A stretch of DNA of 64,000 nt from JBJXGE01 sp046154185 (GCA_046154185.1 JBJXGE010000013.1:1-64000); one strand, 5' to 3'; positions 9,148 through 17,754 are shown, counted from the stretch's first letter. Made by a program: numbers and translations. The notes: a model not told the origin generated them from the sequence alone.

Positions 9148-10077
9148 CTAGAGAATTAGCGTACGGAGTCGTTCGAAATCATCAGTCGAGTAGAACTCAA
9201 TAATAATTCTTCCCTTACCTCGTCCTTCGCGAATCTCTACTTTGGTGCCGAGCCGAGCACTGAATTGAAGCTCTTGCTCCGCGATGTGCGGGGCCTTGAC
9301 CCGCAGTTGTCGCGACGGTTCGGCGTTCGATTTCGCGAGTTCACTCGTCAGTTCGGTCGATGGAAGCGACACGTACTTCGAGCTTCCGGCGACCAAATCC
9401 TCGAGCTCGCGGACCGAGAGCTTGGCCGCGAGTACTTGCTGGTGGAGAGAGACGCACTTGTCCTCAGTAACCGCCAAGAGCAGCTTTGCGTGTCCCGCCG
9501 AGAGCGACCCATCCTCGAGGCTCTTCTGAACCTGCTCCGGCAACTCGAGAAATCTCAGCGTGTTCGCCACCGTTGAACGTTTCTTGCCGATATGGTCGGC
9601 AAGTTCGTTTTGTGTCCAGTTGTTTGACTCTTTGAGTTCCCGAAACGCCTTTGCTAATTCGATCGCGTTGAGGTCCTCGCGCTGGATGTTCTCGATGAGC
9701 GCAAATTCAAGCAGCTTCTCAGGAGCCACCTCTTTGACGATGGCTGGAATCTCTGCTAGGCCGAGCAAGATCGCGGCTCTTAGGCGTCGCTCTCCCGCGA
9801 TGAGTTCAAACGCGCCATCCTCCGTGTGTCTTACCACGACGGGTTGTAAGACACCGTCACGTTTGATCGACTGCGCAAGCTCTGCTATCGACTCGTCGTT
9901 GAAGCTCGTACGGGGCTGCGCCCTATTCACTCGAATGCTACTAGGCTCGAGCGCCAGGATCGTCTTCGTCTCATCCGTATCGGTGTGCGCCGCGATTCGT
10001 TCGAACTCTACCTCCGACGGGTCCATCGTTCTGCGAATCAGCGCATCGAGCCCTCTACCGAGCTTCTTGGCGACCAT
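9148..10077 (-). CDS. parB: ParB/Spo0J chromosome-partitioning protein
   Basis: 309 aa. ParB is a CTP-dependent clamp that loads at parS, slides on DNA and partners the ParA ATPase and SMC in segregating the chromosome. Visible motifs: N-terminal 'LGRGLDALI', which resembles the ParA-stimulating peptide; 'QPRTSFNDESIAELAQSI'; CTP-binding 'LIAGERRLRAA' and 'ALIENIQREDLNAIE'; an HTH region 'NWTQNELADHIGKKRSTVANTLRFLELP'; 'LSAGHAKLLL'; and a C-terminal dimerisation segment ending 'GKGRIIIEFYSTDDFERL'. Its start overlaps parA by 23 bp, so the pair is one operon transcribed parA-parB. Two parS-like palindromes stand just upstream of the operon and one inside parA. Confidence 0.97.
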   Translation of the reverse strand: MVAKKLGRGLDALIRRTMDPSEVEFERIAAHTDTDETKTILALEPSSIRVNRAQPRTSFNDESIAELAQSIKRDGVLQPVVVRHTEDGAFELIAGERRLRAAILLGLAEIPAIVKEVAPEKLLEFALIENIQREDLNAIELAKAFRELKESNNWTQNELADHIGKKRSTVANTLRFLELPEQVQKSLEDGSLSAGHAKLLLAVTEDKCVSLHQQVLAAKLSVRELEDLVAGSSKYVSLPSTELTSELAKSNAEPSRQLRVKAPHIAEQELQFSARLGTKVEIREGRGKGRIIIEFYSTDDFERLRTLIL

Positions 10078-10810
10078 TGAGGATCTCCTTCGTCAGAGTC
10101 AGGTAAGCCCAACTTGCCCTTGACCTTGGATCGTACCGAAAGACAGGTAGAGAATGACTCGCCGCCTCTGCCAAGGACATGTCACGCGGAACGATGTTCT
10201 CACTCGCGTCGCTCGGAAAGTGGCTTGTGACTTCCTCGACGACGCTCGCGCAATGCTGACTGTTCTCGTCGAACATCGTGAATACGAGTCGCTCAATTTG
10301 CAATGGCGTTTCGCGTGCGGCGGACAGTCTTGCGATCAAAGGCAACATCTGACTCAGGCCTTCCATCGCCAAGTATTCGCACTGGATCGGGATCAGGACA
10401 CTATCGGCCAGTTGAAGCGAGAACTTCGTGATGGCCCCAACGGACGGCGGGCTGTCGATGATCACGAAATCGTACGGTGCGAGGAGCTCGCGGACGTGTT
10501 GAATGAAGTCGGCTGTCGTAGCGGTGAGCGATGGCGAGAAGTCGTGACCAGGCCGCGCCGGCACAACCCAGAGATTCGGCTCGCCCGATTCGATAATCGC
10601 AGTTTCCGTAAAACCTCCAGCCAGTTTCACGTGAAACGGAGATAAACCGGGAAACGAAACACCGAGCGAAGACGTTGCGTTGGCTTGAGGGTCGAGATCG
10701 ATGAGAAGTGTCTTACGACCGGCGAGGCCGAGAAAGAACGCCACGTTCACGGCGGTCGTAGTTTTGCCGACACCGCCCTTCTGGTTCGCTACGGTGATAA
10801 CCCTTGTCAC
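10055..10810 (-). CDS. parA: ParA/Soj chromosome-partitioning ATPase
   Basis: 251 aa from the GTG at 10810, preceded by a good GGAGAGG; a longer ATG reading from 10870 would add 20 residues unlike the family. ParA is a deviant-Walker ATPase whose nucleoid-bound dimers pull ParB-parS complexes. Motifs: 'TVANQKGGVGKTTTAVN' with the signature Lys11 and Walker Lys16, 'LLIDLDPQANAT', 'FVIIDSPPSVGAIT', 'IPIQCEYLAMEGLSQM', and late 'VPRDMSLAEAASHSLPV'. Chromosomal Soj-type length. A parS-like palindrome at 10624-10637 lies within the coding sequence. The divergent metallophosphoesterase begins 224 bp away, and the space between carries two more palindromes. Confidence 0.97.
   Translation of the reverse strand: MTRVITVANQKGGVGKTTTAVNVAFFLGLAGRKTLLIDLDPQANATSSLGVSFPGLSPFHVKLAGGFTETAIIESGEPNLWVVPARPGHDFSPSLTATTADFIQHVRELLAPYDFVIIDSPPSVGAITKFSLQLADSVLIPIQCEYLAMEGLSQMLPLIARLSAARETPLQIERLVFTMFDENSQHCASVVEEVTSHFPSDASENIVPRDMSLAEAASHSLPVFRYDPRSRASWAYLTLTKEILNGRQEAR
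10624..10637. promoter_or_regulatory. parS-like palindrome inside parA
   Basis: GTTTCACGTGAAAC is the invariant 14-bp core of the classical parS site, here in the parA coding sequence. The outermost bases (A and G) do not complete the 16-bp palindrome. Coding-region parS sites are known in other bacteria, so binding by the local ParB is plausible. Confidence 0.75.
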
Positions 10811-10877
10811 AATCGAGACCTCTCCTGAACAACGGATCAAGAGGCTAAATGGCGTCGGGCCGTTAGGCAAGCGAGAT

Positions 10878-10893
10878 GTTCCACGTGGAACAA
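10878..10893. promoter_or_regulatory. parS-like site 1 upstream of parA
   Basis: TGTTCCACGTGGAACA, a perfect 16-bp palindrome and a known one-base-per-arm variant of parS. It lies 67 bp upstream of the parA GTG and is identical to the second copy 65 bp further on. It may both nucleate ParB and autoregulate the operon. Confidence 0.9.
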
Positions 10894-10942
10894 TTCAGCG
10901 GCGCGCCTGTTCGAGCCGATACTCTCGATGAGCGACGGGAGA

Positions 10943-10958
10943 TGTTCCACGTGGAACA
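10943..10958. promoter_or_regulatory. parS-like site 2 upstream of parA
   Basis: Second identical copy of TGTTCCACGTGGAACA, start-to-start distance 65 bp (about six helical turns) from site 1, so both would face the same side of the helix. It lies between the divergent parA and phosphoesterase genes. Confidence 0.9.
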
Positions 10959-11034
10959 ATCCAAAAAAGTTTGGCTTGGCTAATCGCTTCGATTAAGATT
11001 TCGCCCAAACGCTGGATTTGAGAGCCGAGGCCGC

Positions 11035-11757
11035 TTGCGCTACGCGATTATCTCCGACATCCACGGGAATCGAGAGGCCCTCGACGCAGTCCTCGATCAC
11101 ATTTCAAAACTCTCGTGCGACCAGGTCTTTTGTCTTGGCGATATCGTCGGGTACGGTGCCGAGCCAGGATACTGTGTTGACAAGGTTAGGGAGACCTGCG
11201 AAGCGGTCGTCGCCGGGAACCACGACTATGCCGTCCTCGGTCGGATCAACATCGAGTACTTCAACCCACACGCTCGCCACGCGACGCTCTGGACGAGAGC
11301 GAAACTCTCCGACGACCAAACGAAATTCCTCGAGGCGCTGCCGCTCAAAGTCGTCCGGGATTCCTGTACGCTCGTCCACGGTAGTCTGGATTCACCAGAA
11401 CTTTTCGACTACATCCAGACGTCGTACGACGCGTTTTTGACCATGGAGCACCTGACCAATCGCGTGTGCTTCATAGGTCACTCTCATGTCCCGATCTTCT
11501 TTCTGCTCAATGAGGTGATCACTTACTCGCTCGAGCCGAACGTCAACCTAACCAATTTTCGCAAGGCTATCGTAAACGTCGGAAGTGTCGGACAACCCCG
11601 AGACAACAACCCGATGGCTTGTTTCGCGGTCTACGATGACAGCGCGGTCACGGTGACGCTCCATCGCACCGCGTACGACATCGAAAGGTCCGCGGCAAAA
11701 ATACTCGAGGCCGGTCTCCCAGACTTCCTGGCCGAGCGCCTGATCGTGGGTCGTTAA
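11035..11757 (+). CDS. calcineurin-like metallophosphoesterase (YfcE/MJ0936-like)
   Basis: 240 aa starting at TTG 11035 with GAGG upstream. The metallophosphatase fold is clear: 'IISDIHGNREALDAVL' (D-x-H metal motif), 'CLGDIVGYGAEPGYCVD' (GDxxG), 'VVAGNHDYAV' (GNHD), 'LVHGSL' and 'FIGHSHVP' (GHxH). It binds two metal ions and hydrolyses phosphodiesters or phosphomonoesters; related proteins act on protein phosphate, dinucleotides or cyclic nucleotides, and sequence alone cannot say which. It is divergent from parA and 109 bp upstream of tatA. Cytoplasmic, no signal peptide. Confidence 0.92.
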   Translation: MRYAIISDIHGNREALDAVLDHISKLSCDQVFCLGDIVGYGAEPGYCVDKVRETCEAVVAGNHDYAVLGRINIEYFNPHARHATLWTRAKLSDDQTKFLEALPLKVVRDSCTLVHGSLDSPELFDYIQTSYDAFLTMEHLTNRVCFIGHSHVPIFFLLNEVITYSLEPNVNLTNFRKAIVNVGSVGQPRDNNPMACFAVYDDSAVTVTLHRTAYDIERSAAKILEAGLPDFLAERLIVGR

Positions 11758-11866
11758 TTCTTGTTGCGTCGCGTTCGTTCGGGTTTAGAATTCGAACTTC
11801 GTCGAGACATTCTGCTTTGTTTTCGCAGGTGCGTGAAGCGCGGCATCCGCGCGTAAGGTTGACGCA

Positions 11867-12124
11867 ATGTCGCCTAGCATTTTGTGTGCAGTTACCGCGT
11901 TGGGATTCGGAATGCCCGGGCCGATGGAGTGGGTGATCATCATGATCGTCGCCCTACTCCTCTTCGGAAAGCGCTTGCCAGAGATAATGCGATCGATGGG
12001 GCGCGGAGTCGTCGAGTTTAAGAAGGGCATCCGCGGTATCGAAGATGACGTCGAGCAGGAATCGACCAAACCCGAAGTCAAGCGCTCGATTCCGCCGCCA
12101 AGTGGAGAAGCGAAACCGACCTGA
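11867..12124 (+). CDS. tatA: TatA-type twin-arginine translocase subunit
   Basis: 85 aa. Short N-terminal membrane helix (~18-34: PMEWVIIMIVALLLFG) followed by the TatA hinge 'FGKRLPEIMRSMGRGVVEFKKGIRG' forming an amphipathic helix, then an acidic to basic tail. TatA oligomers permeabilise the membrane for folded proteins carrying twin-arginine signals. TatB cannot be excluded, but the short length and FGxxxLPE..RSxGR pattern favour TatA. No tatC is adjacent. The first ~15 residues (SPSILCAVTALGFGM) are longer than usual; an alternative start at the ATG of 'MPGPMEW' (~11912) would give a canonical 70-aa TatA. Confidence 0.92.
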   Translation: MSPSILCAVTALGFGMPGPMEWVIIMIVALLLFGKRLPEIMRSMGRGVVEFKKGIRGIEDDVEQESTKPEVKRSIPPPSGEAKPT

Positions 12125-12204
12125 AGTGATTCAGCGTCGAGGTTGATCGCCCGCCGACTTTGAGTTTTGTGCCGCCGGGGATCGGTGCGCCGTTGTCCGG
12201 TCGA

Positions 12205-12891
12205 TCATTCGGGATACGAATCCTCTAGCGCGCCGCAAAGTTGCCGTTTCACTTGCTTCGCGGCTTCAGCGAACAGTTTGCGACGAAACTCAGCTTCCGT
12301 TTGTTCAAAGGTGACGACGATGTCACCGCGCTCGATGGTCGTCGGATAGACGACCTCGAAACTCCGCTGATATCCCATTTCGTCGCGGGCTGGATCCCAG
12401 ATCGATACATCGAAATTCAGCTTGCCGCTCAGGGCGCCGACGATTTTCTGATTGCTGATCTCAACTCGGACGATTTTTCCAACCAAGATGAGATCCGCGT
12501 CGTGACGTTTCGCGATCGCCGTCCATGGCATCGGATCTTCAAATGAGCCGCCGATGCTCTTATCGATCTCCGGGCCGCTCAAGATTCTCATTCGTCCGCA
12601 TTCCGTGCTCATCGTTGCCGCCAGAATTCGAGAGAATTCGGTGCCTTCCGTGGATTCGTAGTACCACTTCCCGGGGACCGCGAACGGAACGACGATCAGG
12701 TTCTTTCCACGAACGTCGTACTGAGGTTCGCGAAACTTCTCGCTGAAAAGTCCTGTACAGCCACTGCACAGGATCCAGATCACTCCCAATACCGGACCCA
12801 CAGCACGTTTGTAAGTAGCAATATATAATATATTTAAGAAGATTCTGCTGCGTGCGTCGAGGCGGAGGTTCGAGAATCCCATGAAGTTCAT
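12205..12891 (-). CDS. putative lipoprotein of unknown function
   Basis: 228 aa from ATG 12891, which overlaps the TPR gene stop as ATGA. A hydrophobic stretch 'VLGVIWILCSGCTG' at ~34-47 ends in a lipobox-like LCSGC, suggesting lipidation, but the ~30-residue leader before it is long and its DNA (12811-12840) is strikingly AT-rich. The real start could therefore be a GTG near 12796. The mature domain has alternating beta strands ('NLIVVPF', 'DADLILVGKIVRVEI', 'LNFDVSIWDPA') similar in style to periplasmic outer-membrane biogenesis proteins such as CsgG/LpoB-like folds; that is a guess. Last gene of the kdsC block, hence probably envelope-related. Confidence 0.7.
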   Translation of the reverse strand: MNFMGFSNLRLDARSRIFLNILYIATYKRAVGPVLGVIWILCSGCTGLFSEKFREPQYDVRGKNLIVVPFAVPGKWYYESTEGTEFSRILAATMSTECGRMRILSGPEIDKSIGGSFEDPMPWTAIAKRHDADLILVGKIVRVEISNQKIVGALSGKLNFDVSIWDPARDEMGYQRSFEVVYPTTIERGDIVVTFEQTEAEFRRKLFAEAAKQVKRQLCGALEDSYPE

Positions 12892-13685
12892 CTTTCCTTG
12901 GCTGCCAAGTGTTCAAGCTCGGCGAGCAAGTGCGTCAACGACGCGTCCTGGGCGTTTGGAACGTAAGACAAATGCCGCTTGAGGTGAGACAGCGCCTTTG
13001 CATGTTCGTGATTGCGTTGAAACGCGAGACACAGATTCAGTTGAATCGATGGGTTCTGAGGTTCGAGTCCCGCGGCAAGCGTCAGTTCCTCGATCGACTT
13101 CTCGAGTTCGCCGAGTTCCCGCAAGCAGCAGCCGAGGTTGTTATGCGCATCAACACTATAAGGGTCAATGCGAAGTGCGCTCTCGAACGCTGACCGCGCA
13201 TTCTCTAAGTCGACGGCTTTCATATACGCGCAGCCGAGATTGATAAACGATTCGACGCTCTGCGGTCGCTCCCGGATCACGCGTTGGTGCTCAAGTATCG
13301 CTTCGGCGATCCTGCCGACTTTGAGGAGCGCCATCCCCAAGTTGTTCCTCGCGCCGCCGTCCTCGGGGTCACTCGCCAAGGCGCGCCGGAACATCTGCTC
13401 AGCTTCGGTTGGCTGCCCCGCCTGCATGAGTGCGTAACCGAGGCTGTTGAGGATCGCCGGGTCGGTGATCGAATGCCGCTCGGTGCCGAGCGTCGCCAGC
13501 GCTTCCTGTATTCGGCCGCTCTTGAGTAACAAACACCCGAGGTTGTTGCGCGCGGTCACGTGTTTTTCATCTCGTTCAAGGATTTCGCGATATATTGCGA
13601 CCGCCTGCGCCGATTTACCTTGCGCCGTCGCCTGCATGCCGAGTCTCAGCATCTCATCGATGTCTCGCGCATGCGGCGAACTCAT
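12888..13685 (-). CDS. tetratricopeptide-repeat protein
   Basis: 265 aa, almost wholly TPR. At least six consecutive 34-residue units are visible: 'ARNNLGCLLLKSGRIQEALATL', 'ILNSLGYALMQAGQPTEAEQMFRRAL', 'ARNNLGMALLKVGRIAEAILEHQRVI', 'FINLGCAYMKAVDLENARSAFESAL', 'AHNNLGCCLRELGELEKSIEEL' and 'IQLNLCLAFQRNHEHAKALSHL'. TPR solenoids bind peptides or other proteins. It has no signal peptide, so it acts in the cytoplasm. It overlaps the LptC/LptA-like gene upstream (ATGA at 13682-13685) and the lipoprotein downstream (ATGA at 12888-12891). LapB/YciM, a TPR regulator of LPS synthesis, is a functional parallel but I see no rubredoxin domain, so homology is not claimed. Confidence 0.9.
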   Translation of the reverse strand: MSSPHARDIDEMLRLGMQATAQGKSAQAVAIYREILERDEKHVTARNNLGCLLLKSGRIQEALATLGTERHSITDPAILNSLGYALMQAGQPTEAEQMFRRALASDPEDGGARNNLGMALLKVGRIAEAILEHQRVIRERPQSVESFINLGCAYMKAVDLENARSAFESALRIDPYSVDAHNNLGCCLRELGELEKSIEELTLAAGLEPQNPSIQLNLCLAFQRNHEHAKALSHLKRHLSYVPNAQDASLTHLLAELEHLAAKER

Positions 13686-16600
13686 GGACTCGGCGCCCGA
13701 TCTTTTTTTCCGAGGTATTCAAGCGCCTTGCGGAATTGTCCAGTTGTCACCGCTTGGCCCCGACTCGGCAGCGAAACTTCGAATTCACTGCGACTGTTCT
13801 TTCGGAGCACTACCGGATCGCTCGGCTTCAGATTCGCACCGCCGATCAACACGTTGGGCGGCAGGTCTGGCCGACCCGAAAAGGTCACGGTCGAATCTGC
13901 GCTCCTGAAAACGGCCGCTTCAGCGATGACCTCGACTTTGTTATTCGACGACGCTCGCGCCTTGAAATTCACGTCAGACCACGCGTTCGCTTCACGCAAG
14001 GTCGATTCCGCAACTGGTCCGCGCAATGTGTCCAAGAAGACCAAGAGATTGCGACTGCTGAGCTCAAACTTTGCCGGCATCGCTGCGTCGTCTTTGGTCG
14101 TGAGTTCGCCGCGGAGGTAAAAAGTCGCGCTCAAGACATCCTCGAAAAAGAGCAACACCTCGTCCCGATCCGCAGCGCTGGTCCGAACCGCGGTAATTTC
14201 GCGAGCGACGATTTCGTGCGGTGCATCAATCGGACCTTGCCGCAGGCTCTGGACGCCACTCGCTCCACCCGGCGCGTAGATCCGCAAGCGCTGCGACGAT
14301 TGATCCCAATCGCATGCGGATCCTTGCATCACGAGCTGCTTGGCTGCGCAGGTCACGTTTACCCCATCTCTCCCAAACATCTCGACGAGTTCGATCGCGC
14401 GCGTGCGGCCGTCGCCTCTCGGTGTGACGTTGACCGATTCGAGTTTCGCTTTGAGTTCGCCAAGTCGAAGTTCCCAAACGAGAGGCGCGTCGGATTTCGG
14501 TGCCCGCGGAGCAGCAATGTCGACCACGGAGCGCTGCACCAGGCTCGCTTCGACGTCTCCCGTGAGTTCGACATTGGCTTCATTCTCGCCGACTCGCGTC
14601 ACGGAAATGACACGGGCGGAGACTTCCTGCCAGGTATCGAGTTCGTCGCGAAAGCGAAGCCGTTGGCGTTCGCCGCCCTTCATCAACACGACACCCCGCT
14701 CCGGGTCGATCGAAAGTTCCTGCCCGGAAATTTCGTATGATCCATCCGTTCCGTGGATGGATTGTCCAGCATCGGCCCAAGCGCGCACCTTCTGGATGAT
14801 CGAATGGGCCGCCGGTTCGTTCCGCGATTCGTTCGTGGAAGTCTTGGTCGGTCGTTGCAGTTCTACTTCGAGCTCAGCACAGCGAATCGTCAACGGCGGC
14901 GCTGCTCCAGCGATCGAGCTGTCCGAGCGACCGAAGAGCATAGTACGGTTGCTCTCGACGGCGACGTCTCGACTCGCTTTGGCTAACCACTTGTCGAGAT
15001 CGAGTGCGAGCAGTTCGGCGCGAATGTGCACAGAATGACTCTGCTGGTCCTTGGACAAGAAATAGAGATGCTGTGCTTCGCCGGTCGCTCCTTCGACCAG
15101 CACGCGCTGCTCGGCGCCATACCACGTCGCGGCGTTGCCGGTAACTCGAAAGCTCCGCTCGTCGATTCGATCGATACGCATCGGTCGCGTTGTGCCGAGC
15201 GCATGAATCTTCGAAATTTCACGCCGTGTCAACGCGCCATTGCCGGACCACGACAGCACGAGCGCGTCGCATTCGACTTGCCAGTATCCGTCGTCGGAAG
15301 GCGCGTCGCTCGCCGCTTGGCCGTTCAAACTGAGCGTGTAGATCTGACCTTCCACGGCGCCTTCGAAGCGCAACTCCTGTCGCTCAAGATCGAGCACGAT
15401 GCGATCTGCGGCGACGCGACTACGGTTATCGGCGAAGTAGGGTTTGTCTTTGGCGCCGAGACCTGAGGAACCGACCGCGACGGTTTGCTGCTCCTCGAGG
15501 AACTCGAGTTTGCTGCCGAATATTCGCAAGCCATCGACCGCGGGTTCACTGATTTCAACGCCACAAGGTTGGGTCGCAGTCGCGACGAAGAACGGCGTCG
15601 AATTTCCGGCGCTTGCGCGCCCATAATTGAACTCGCCGCGCTCGGCGGTTATCGAAAGGTGCTGACTGAGCGAACGCTTGCCCACGTTGCTGTCGTAGTT
15701 TTTGAGTCGCTTGGTATCGAGCAGGACGCGCAAGTCTTGCTCCAGCACGCAGCGTTTCTCCCCCGGGTAGAAACGCACTTGTTTCGACTCGACCTTTCCA
15801 AGCGGTCCGATGACCGCGACCGCGTCTTCGCCGGTGAACAAAGCATGAGCGGGCGCATCATTCGCGCTTCCGACCCATTCGATGCGACGACCTCGAATAC
15901 GGTAAGGGTCGCTGGGGTCCTGATCGGGCGCCAGAAAGAACGCTTCGACCGGATCGTGAATTCCTTTCGCCATTGCGTGCGTCGCTCGCACTTCTTGCTT
16001 TGCCGCGAGATCGTCTTGCTTCGAGCTGGCGTCGAGGCGCAGTTCAAAATAGTCGCAGACGAAGTGCTGAGGAGGAACGGCCGGTCGCGGATGGAGCGGA
16101 ACTCCGGTCGGTGCGGCAAAGATCACGACCTTGCCAGTGAGGCGCGCGGAGACGAGCCGATCCGCCGTTTCTGATAACTCGAGCGGTCCGTCACTTACTA
16201 AGTAGATCCGCTCGCCGGCGTCGGAAACTGAGCCAGTCGTCACGCCGAGCAAATCTCTGCCAGCAGTTCGCGCAATCGCCATCGTCACGGGCGGGTGAAT
16301 CGTCAGCTGCCGCAGCGGCGTCTTCTCATCGCCCGTGCCGCGGAACCCACGCTCACCGAATAGCTCAAAAGTTGGATAAACAAGTCGAATCGGCGACTCG
16401 CTGGTCAAGTGCGTCGCCGAATCCTCACCTTCCCGCATCGAGAACTCGAGCCGCGCCGTGTCAAACTCGCTGTCAGCGCCCTTGCCGACGATGCCATCCT
16501 CCATGCTGACGAGTTGACGTTTGCTATCCCAACGAACTTTGGTCGCAGTGATCTCGTAGTTACCATACGAGGTTGTACTGTCGCCTTGATAAAGCGGCAT

Positions 16601-16888
16601 CAGCAATGTCGCGTTGCGAAGTGAGATTTGATTGATACTCGGATTCTCGATACTGGCCTGCGTCGATTCGTCGAGTTCCCCTTTGAGTTCGAAGCGAATT
16701 CTCCCGCGCGCCGCGTCCGACTTGAAGTACGAAAATACGTTCGACTTGTCAGTCGCTCGCGACCACTCGTCCGCGCCCGTGCCGCCACGCGTGGAATCGC
16801 GAAACAACTTCGCCATCTGGCCGGTCAGAATCAAAAAGAGCACAAGCCCGACCGAAAATAGCGCGACGAAAAAACCAAATCGTTTCAC
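13682..16888 (-). CDS. giant LptC/LptA-like single-pass periplasmic protein
   Basis: 1068 aa from GTG 16888, which overlaps the kdsC stop as GTGA; an ATG at 16918 would add 10 residues. One membrane helix at ~6-28 (FGFFVALFSVGLVLFLILTG) anchors a very long beta-rich periplasmic part. Residues ~60-230 look like LptC ('ISLRNATLLMPLYQGD', 'YEITATKVRWDSKRQLVSMEDGIVGKG', 'LTSESPIRLVYPTFELFGERGFRG'). Further stretches repeat the OstA/LptA theme of bridge strands: ~290-420, ~480-600, ~600-720, ~740-860 and ~960-1050, e.g. 'ADRIVLDLERQELRFEGAVEG' and 'VIAEAAVFRSADSTVTFSGRP'. LptC is normally ~190 aa and LptA ~185 aa. Its position directly after kdsC matches kdsC-lptC-lptA order in proteobacteria, so I infer an LPS-transport bridge in one chain. 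No lptB is next to it. Motif-level call only. Confidence 0.7.
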   Translation of the reverse strand: MKRFGFFVALFSVGLVLFLILTGQMAKLFRDSTRGGTGADEWSRATDKSNVFSYFKSDAARGRIRFELKGELDESTQASIENPSINQISLRNATLLMPLYQGDSTTSYGNYEITATKVRWDSKRQLVSMEDGIVGKGADSEFDTARLEFSMREGEDSATHLTSESPIRLVYPTFELFGERGFRGTGDEKTPLRQLTIHPPVTMAIARTAGRDLLGVTTGSVSDAGERIYLVSDGPLELSETADRLVSARLTGKVVIFAAPTGVPLHPRPAVPPQHFVCDYFELRLDASSKQDDLAAKQEVRATHAMAKGIHDPVEAFFLAPDQDPSDPYRIRGRRIEWVGSANDAPAHALFTGEDAVAVIGPLGKVESKQVRFYPGEKRCVLEQDLRVLLDTKRLKNYDSNVGKRSLSQHLSITAERGEFNYGRASAGNSTPFFVATATQPCGVEISEPAVDGLRIFGSKLEFLEEQQTVAVGSSGLGAKDKPYFADNRSRVAADRIVLDLERQELRFEGAVEGQIYTLSLNGQAASDAPSDDGYWQVECDALVLSWSGNGALTRREISKIHALGTTRPMRIDRIDERSFRVTGNAATWYGAEQRVLVEGATGEAQHLYFLSKDQQSHSVHIRAELLALDLDKWLAKASRDVAVESNRTMLFGRSDSSIAGAAPPLTIRCAELEVELQRPTKTSTNESRNEPAAHSIIQKVRAWADAGQSIHGTDGSYEISGQELSIDPERGVVLMKGGERQRLRFRDELDTWQEVSARVISVTRVGENEANVELTGDVEASLVQRSVVDIAAPRAPKSDAPLVWELRLGELKAKLESVNVTPRGDGRTRAIELVEMFGRDGVNVTCAAKQLVMQGSACDWDQSSQRLRIYAPGGASGVQSLRQGPIDAPHEIVAREITAVRTSAADRDEVLLFFEDVLSATFYLRGELTTKDDAAMPAKFELSSRNLLVFLDTLRGPVAESTLREANAWSDVNFKARASSNNKVEVIAEAAVFRSADSTVTFSGRPDLPPNVLIGGANLKPSDPVVLRKNSRSEFEVSLPSRGQAVTTGQFRKALEYLGKKDRAPSP

Positions 16889-17466
16889 TCGTTGTGACTT
16901 TCCATGATTCGCTCCCAATCACCACGCGCACGCAGGATCCACTCGCATACCTCGCGCACAGCTCCTTCACCGCCGCGCGCGAGTGTCGTCGCCGCCGCTC
17001 GTTCTTTGATTGCGGCATGCGCATTCGCGACTGCGACGGGCAGTCCGACACAACTCATCGCTGGCAAGTCGACAAGATCGTCACCCACGTACACAGAGCG
17101 TGCCAGATCTACTTGCTCACGCAGAGCCAAGTCGCGCAACGCGACGCGCTTGTCGGCGACACCAGACATTTGCCAATCGACGCCGAGTTCGCGCGCACGG
17201 ATTTCTACGACCAGCGACGCGCGACCGGAAATGAAACCGACGCGCACGCCGGACTTGCGGAGCATTTGAATTCCCAGTCCATCCGGCACGTGAAAACACT
17301 TGGATTCGACACCCAGAGCCGAGATCACGATTTGATTGTTAGTCAGCACGCCATCGACATCGAGGAACAAGGTGTTCGGCGGACAAAGTCGAAAGGCTTC
17401 GGGCACATGAGTCGTCAGCAAGTCGGCGATCCCCTTTCGGCCGGATTGTCCCAGAGCGGTCGCCAC
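16885..17466 (-). CDS. kdsC: KDO-8-phosphate phosphatase (KdsC)
   Basis: 193 aa from GTG 17466. HAD-superfamily C0-type phosphatase that removes phosphate from 3-deoxy-D-manno-octulosonate 8-phosphate, giving Kdo for the LPS inner core. Motif I is 'LFLDVDGVLTNNQ' (nucleophile Asp and DGVLT signature of KdsC), motif II 'GFISGR', then 'VADKRVALRDL' with the conserved Lys, and motif IV 'VYVGDDLVDLPAMSCVGLPVAVANAH'. The N-terminal ~25 residues are slightly longer than usual. First gene of the minus-strand block; it overlaps the LptC/LptA-like gene by 4 bp and is divergent from scpA. Confidence 0.95.
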   Translation of the reverse strand: MATALGQSGRKGIADLLTTHVPEAFRLCPPNTLFLDVDGVLTNNQIVISALGVESKCFHVPDGLGIQMLRKSGVRVGFISGRASLVVEIRARELGVDWQMSGVADKRVALRDLALREQVDLARSVYVGDDLVDLPAMSCVGLPVAVANAHAAIKERAAATTLARGGEGAVREVCEWILRARGDWERIMESHNE

Positions 17467-17754
17467 GAAGCCAGCAACGACGAAACCTGCTTTGACCTAC
17501 AACGCCAACGCGTAGCGCGAGCCGGAGCAGATGTTCTTCGAGGCAAAGTCGTCGCGTCGCCGTCGCTCGAGCTGGGTCGAGATCGTCCGATGCAATACCT
17601 CGGCCAGTGTGTTAGATTCCCGGCCAACGCGACGCCGCGTTCGGGCCTCGATGAGAAGGAAGCAGCTACCGCAGTGTTCGAAGCGCCTGTCGAATGTTCG
17701 GACTCAAATTCCGGCTCAATCCCCACCGATATTCGGTCACAACCGCCCGTCGAC

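Noticed and set aside
13061..13070. tRNA T-loop-like GTTCGAGTCC
   Set aside because: Inside the TPR coding sequence, with no matching acceptor or anticodon stem around it.
16894..17754. Upstream extension of the scpA frame across kdsC
   Set aside because: Overlaps kdsC on the opposite strand, no homology; ScpA proteins are ~250 aa, matching a start near 17755.
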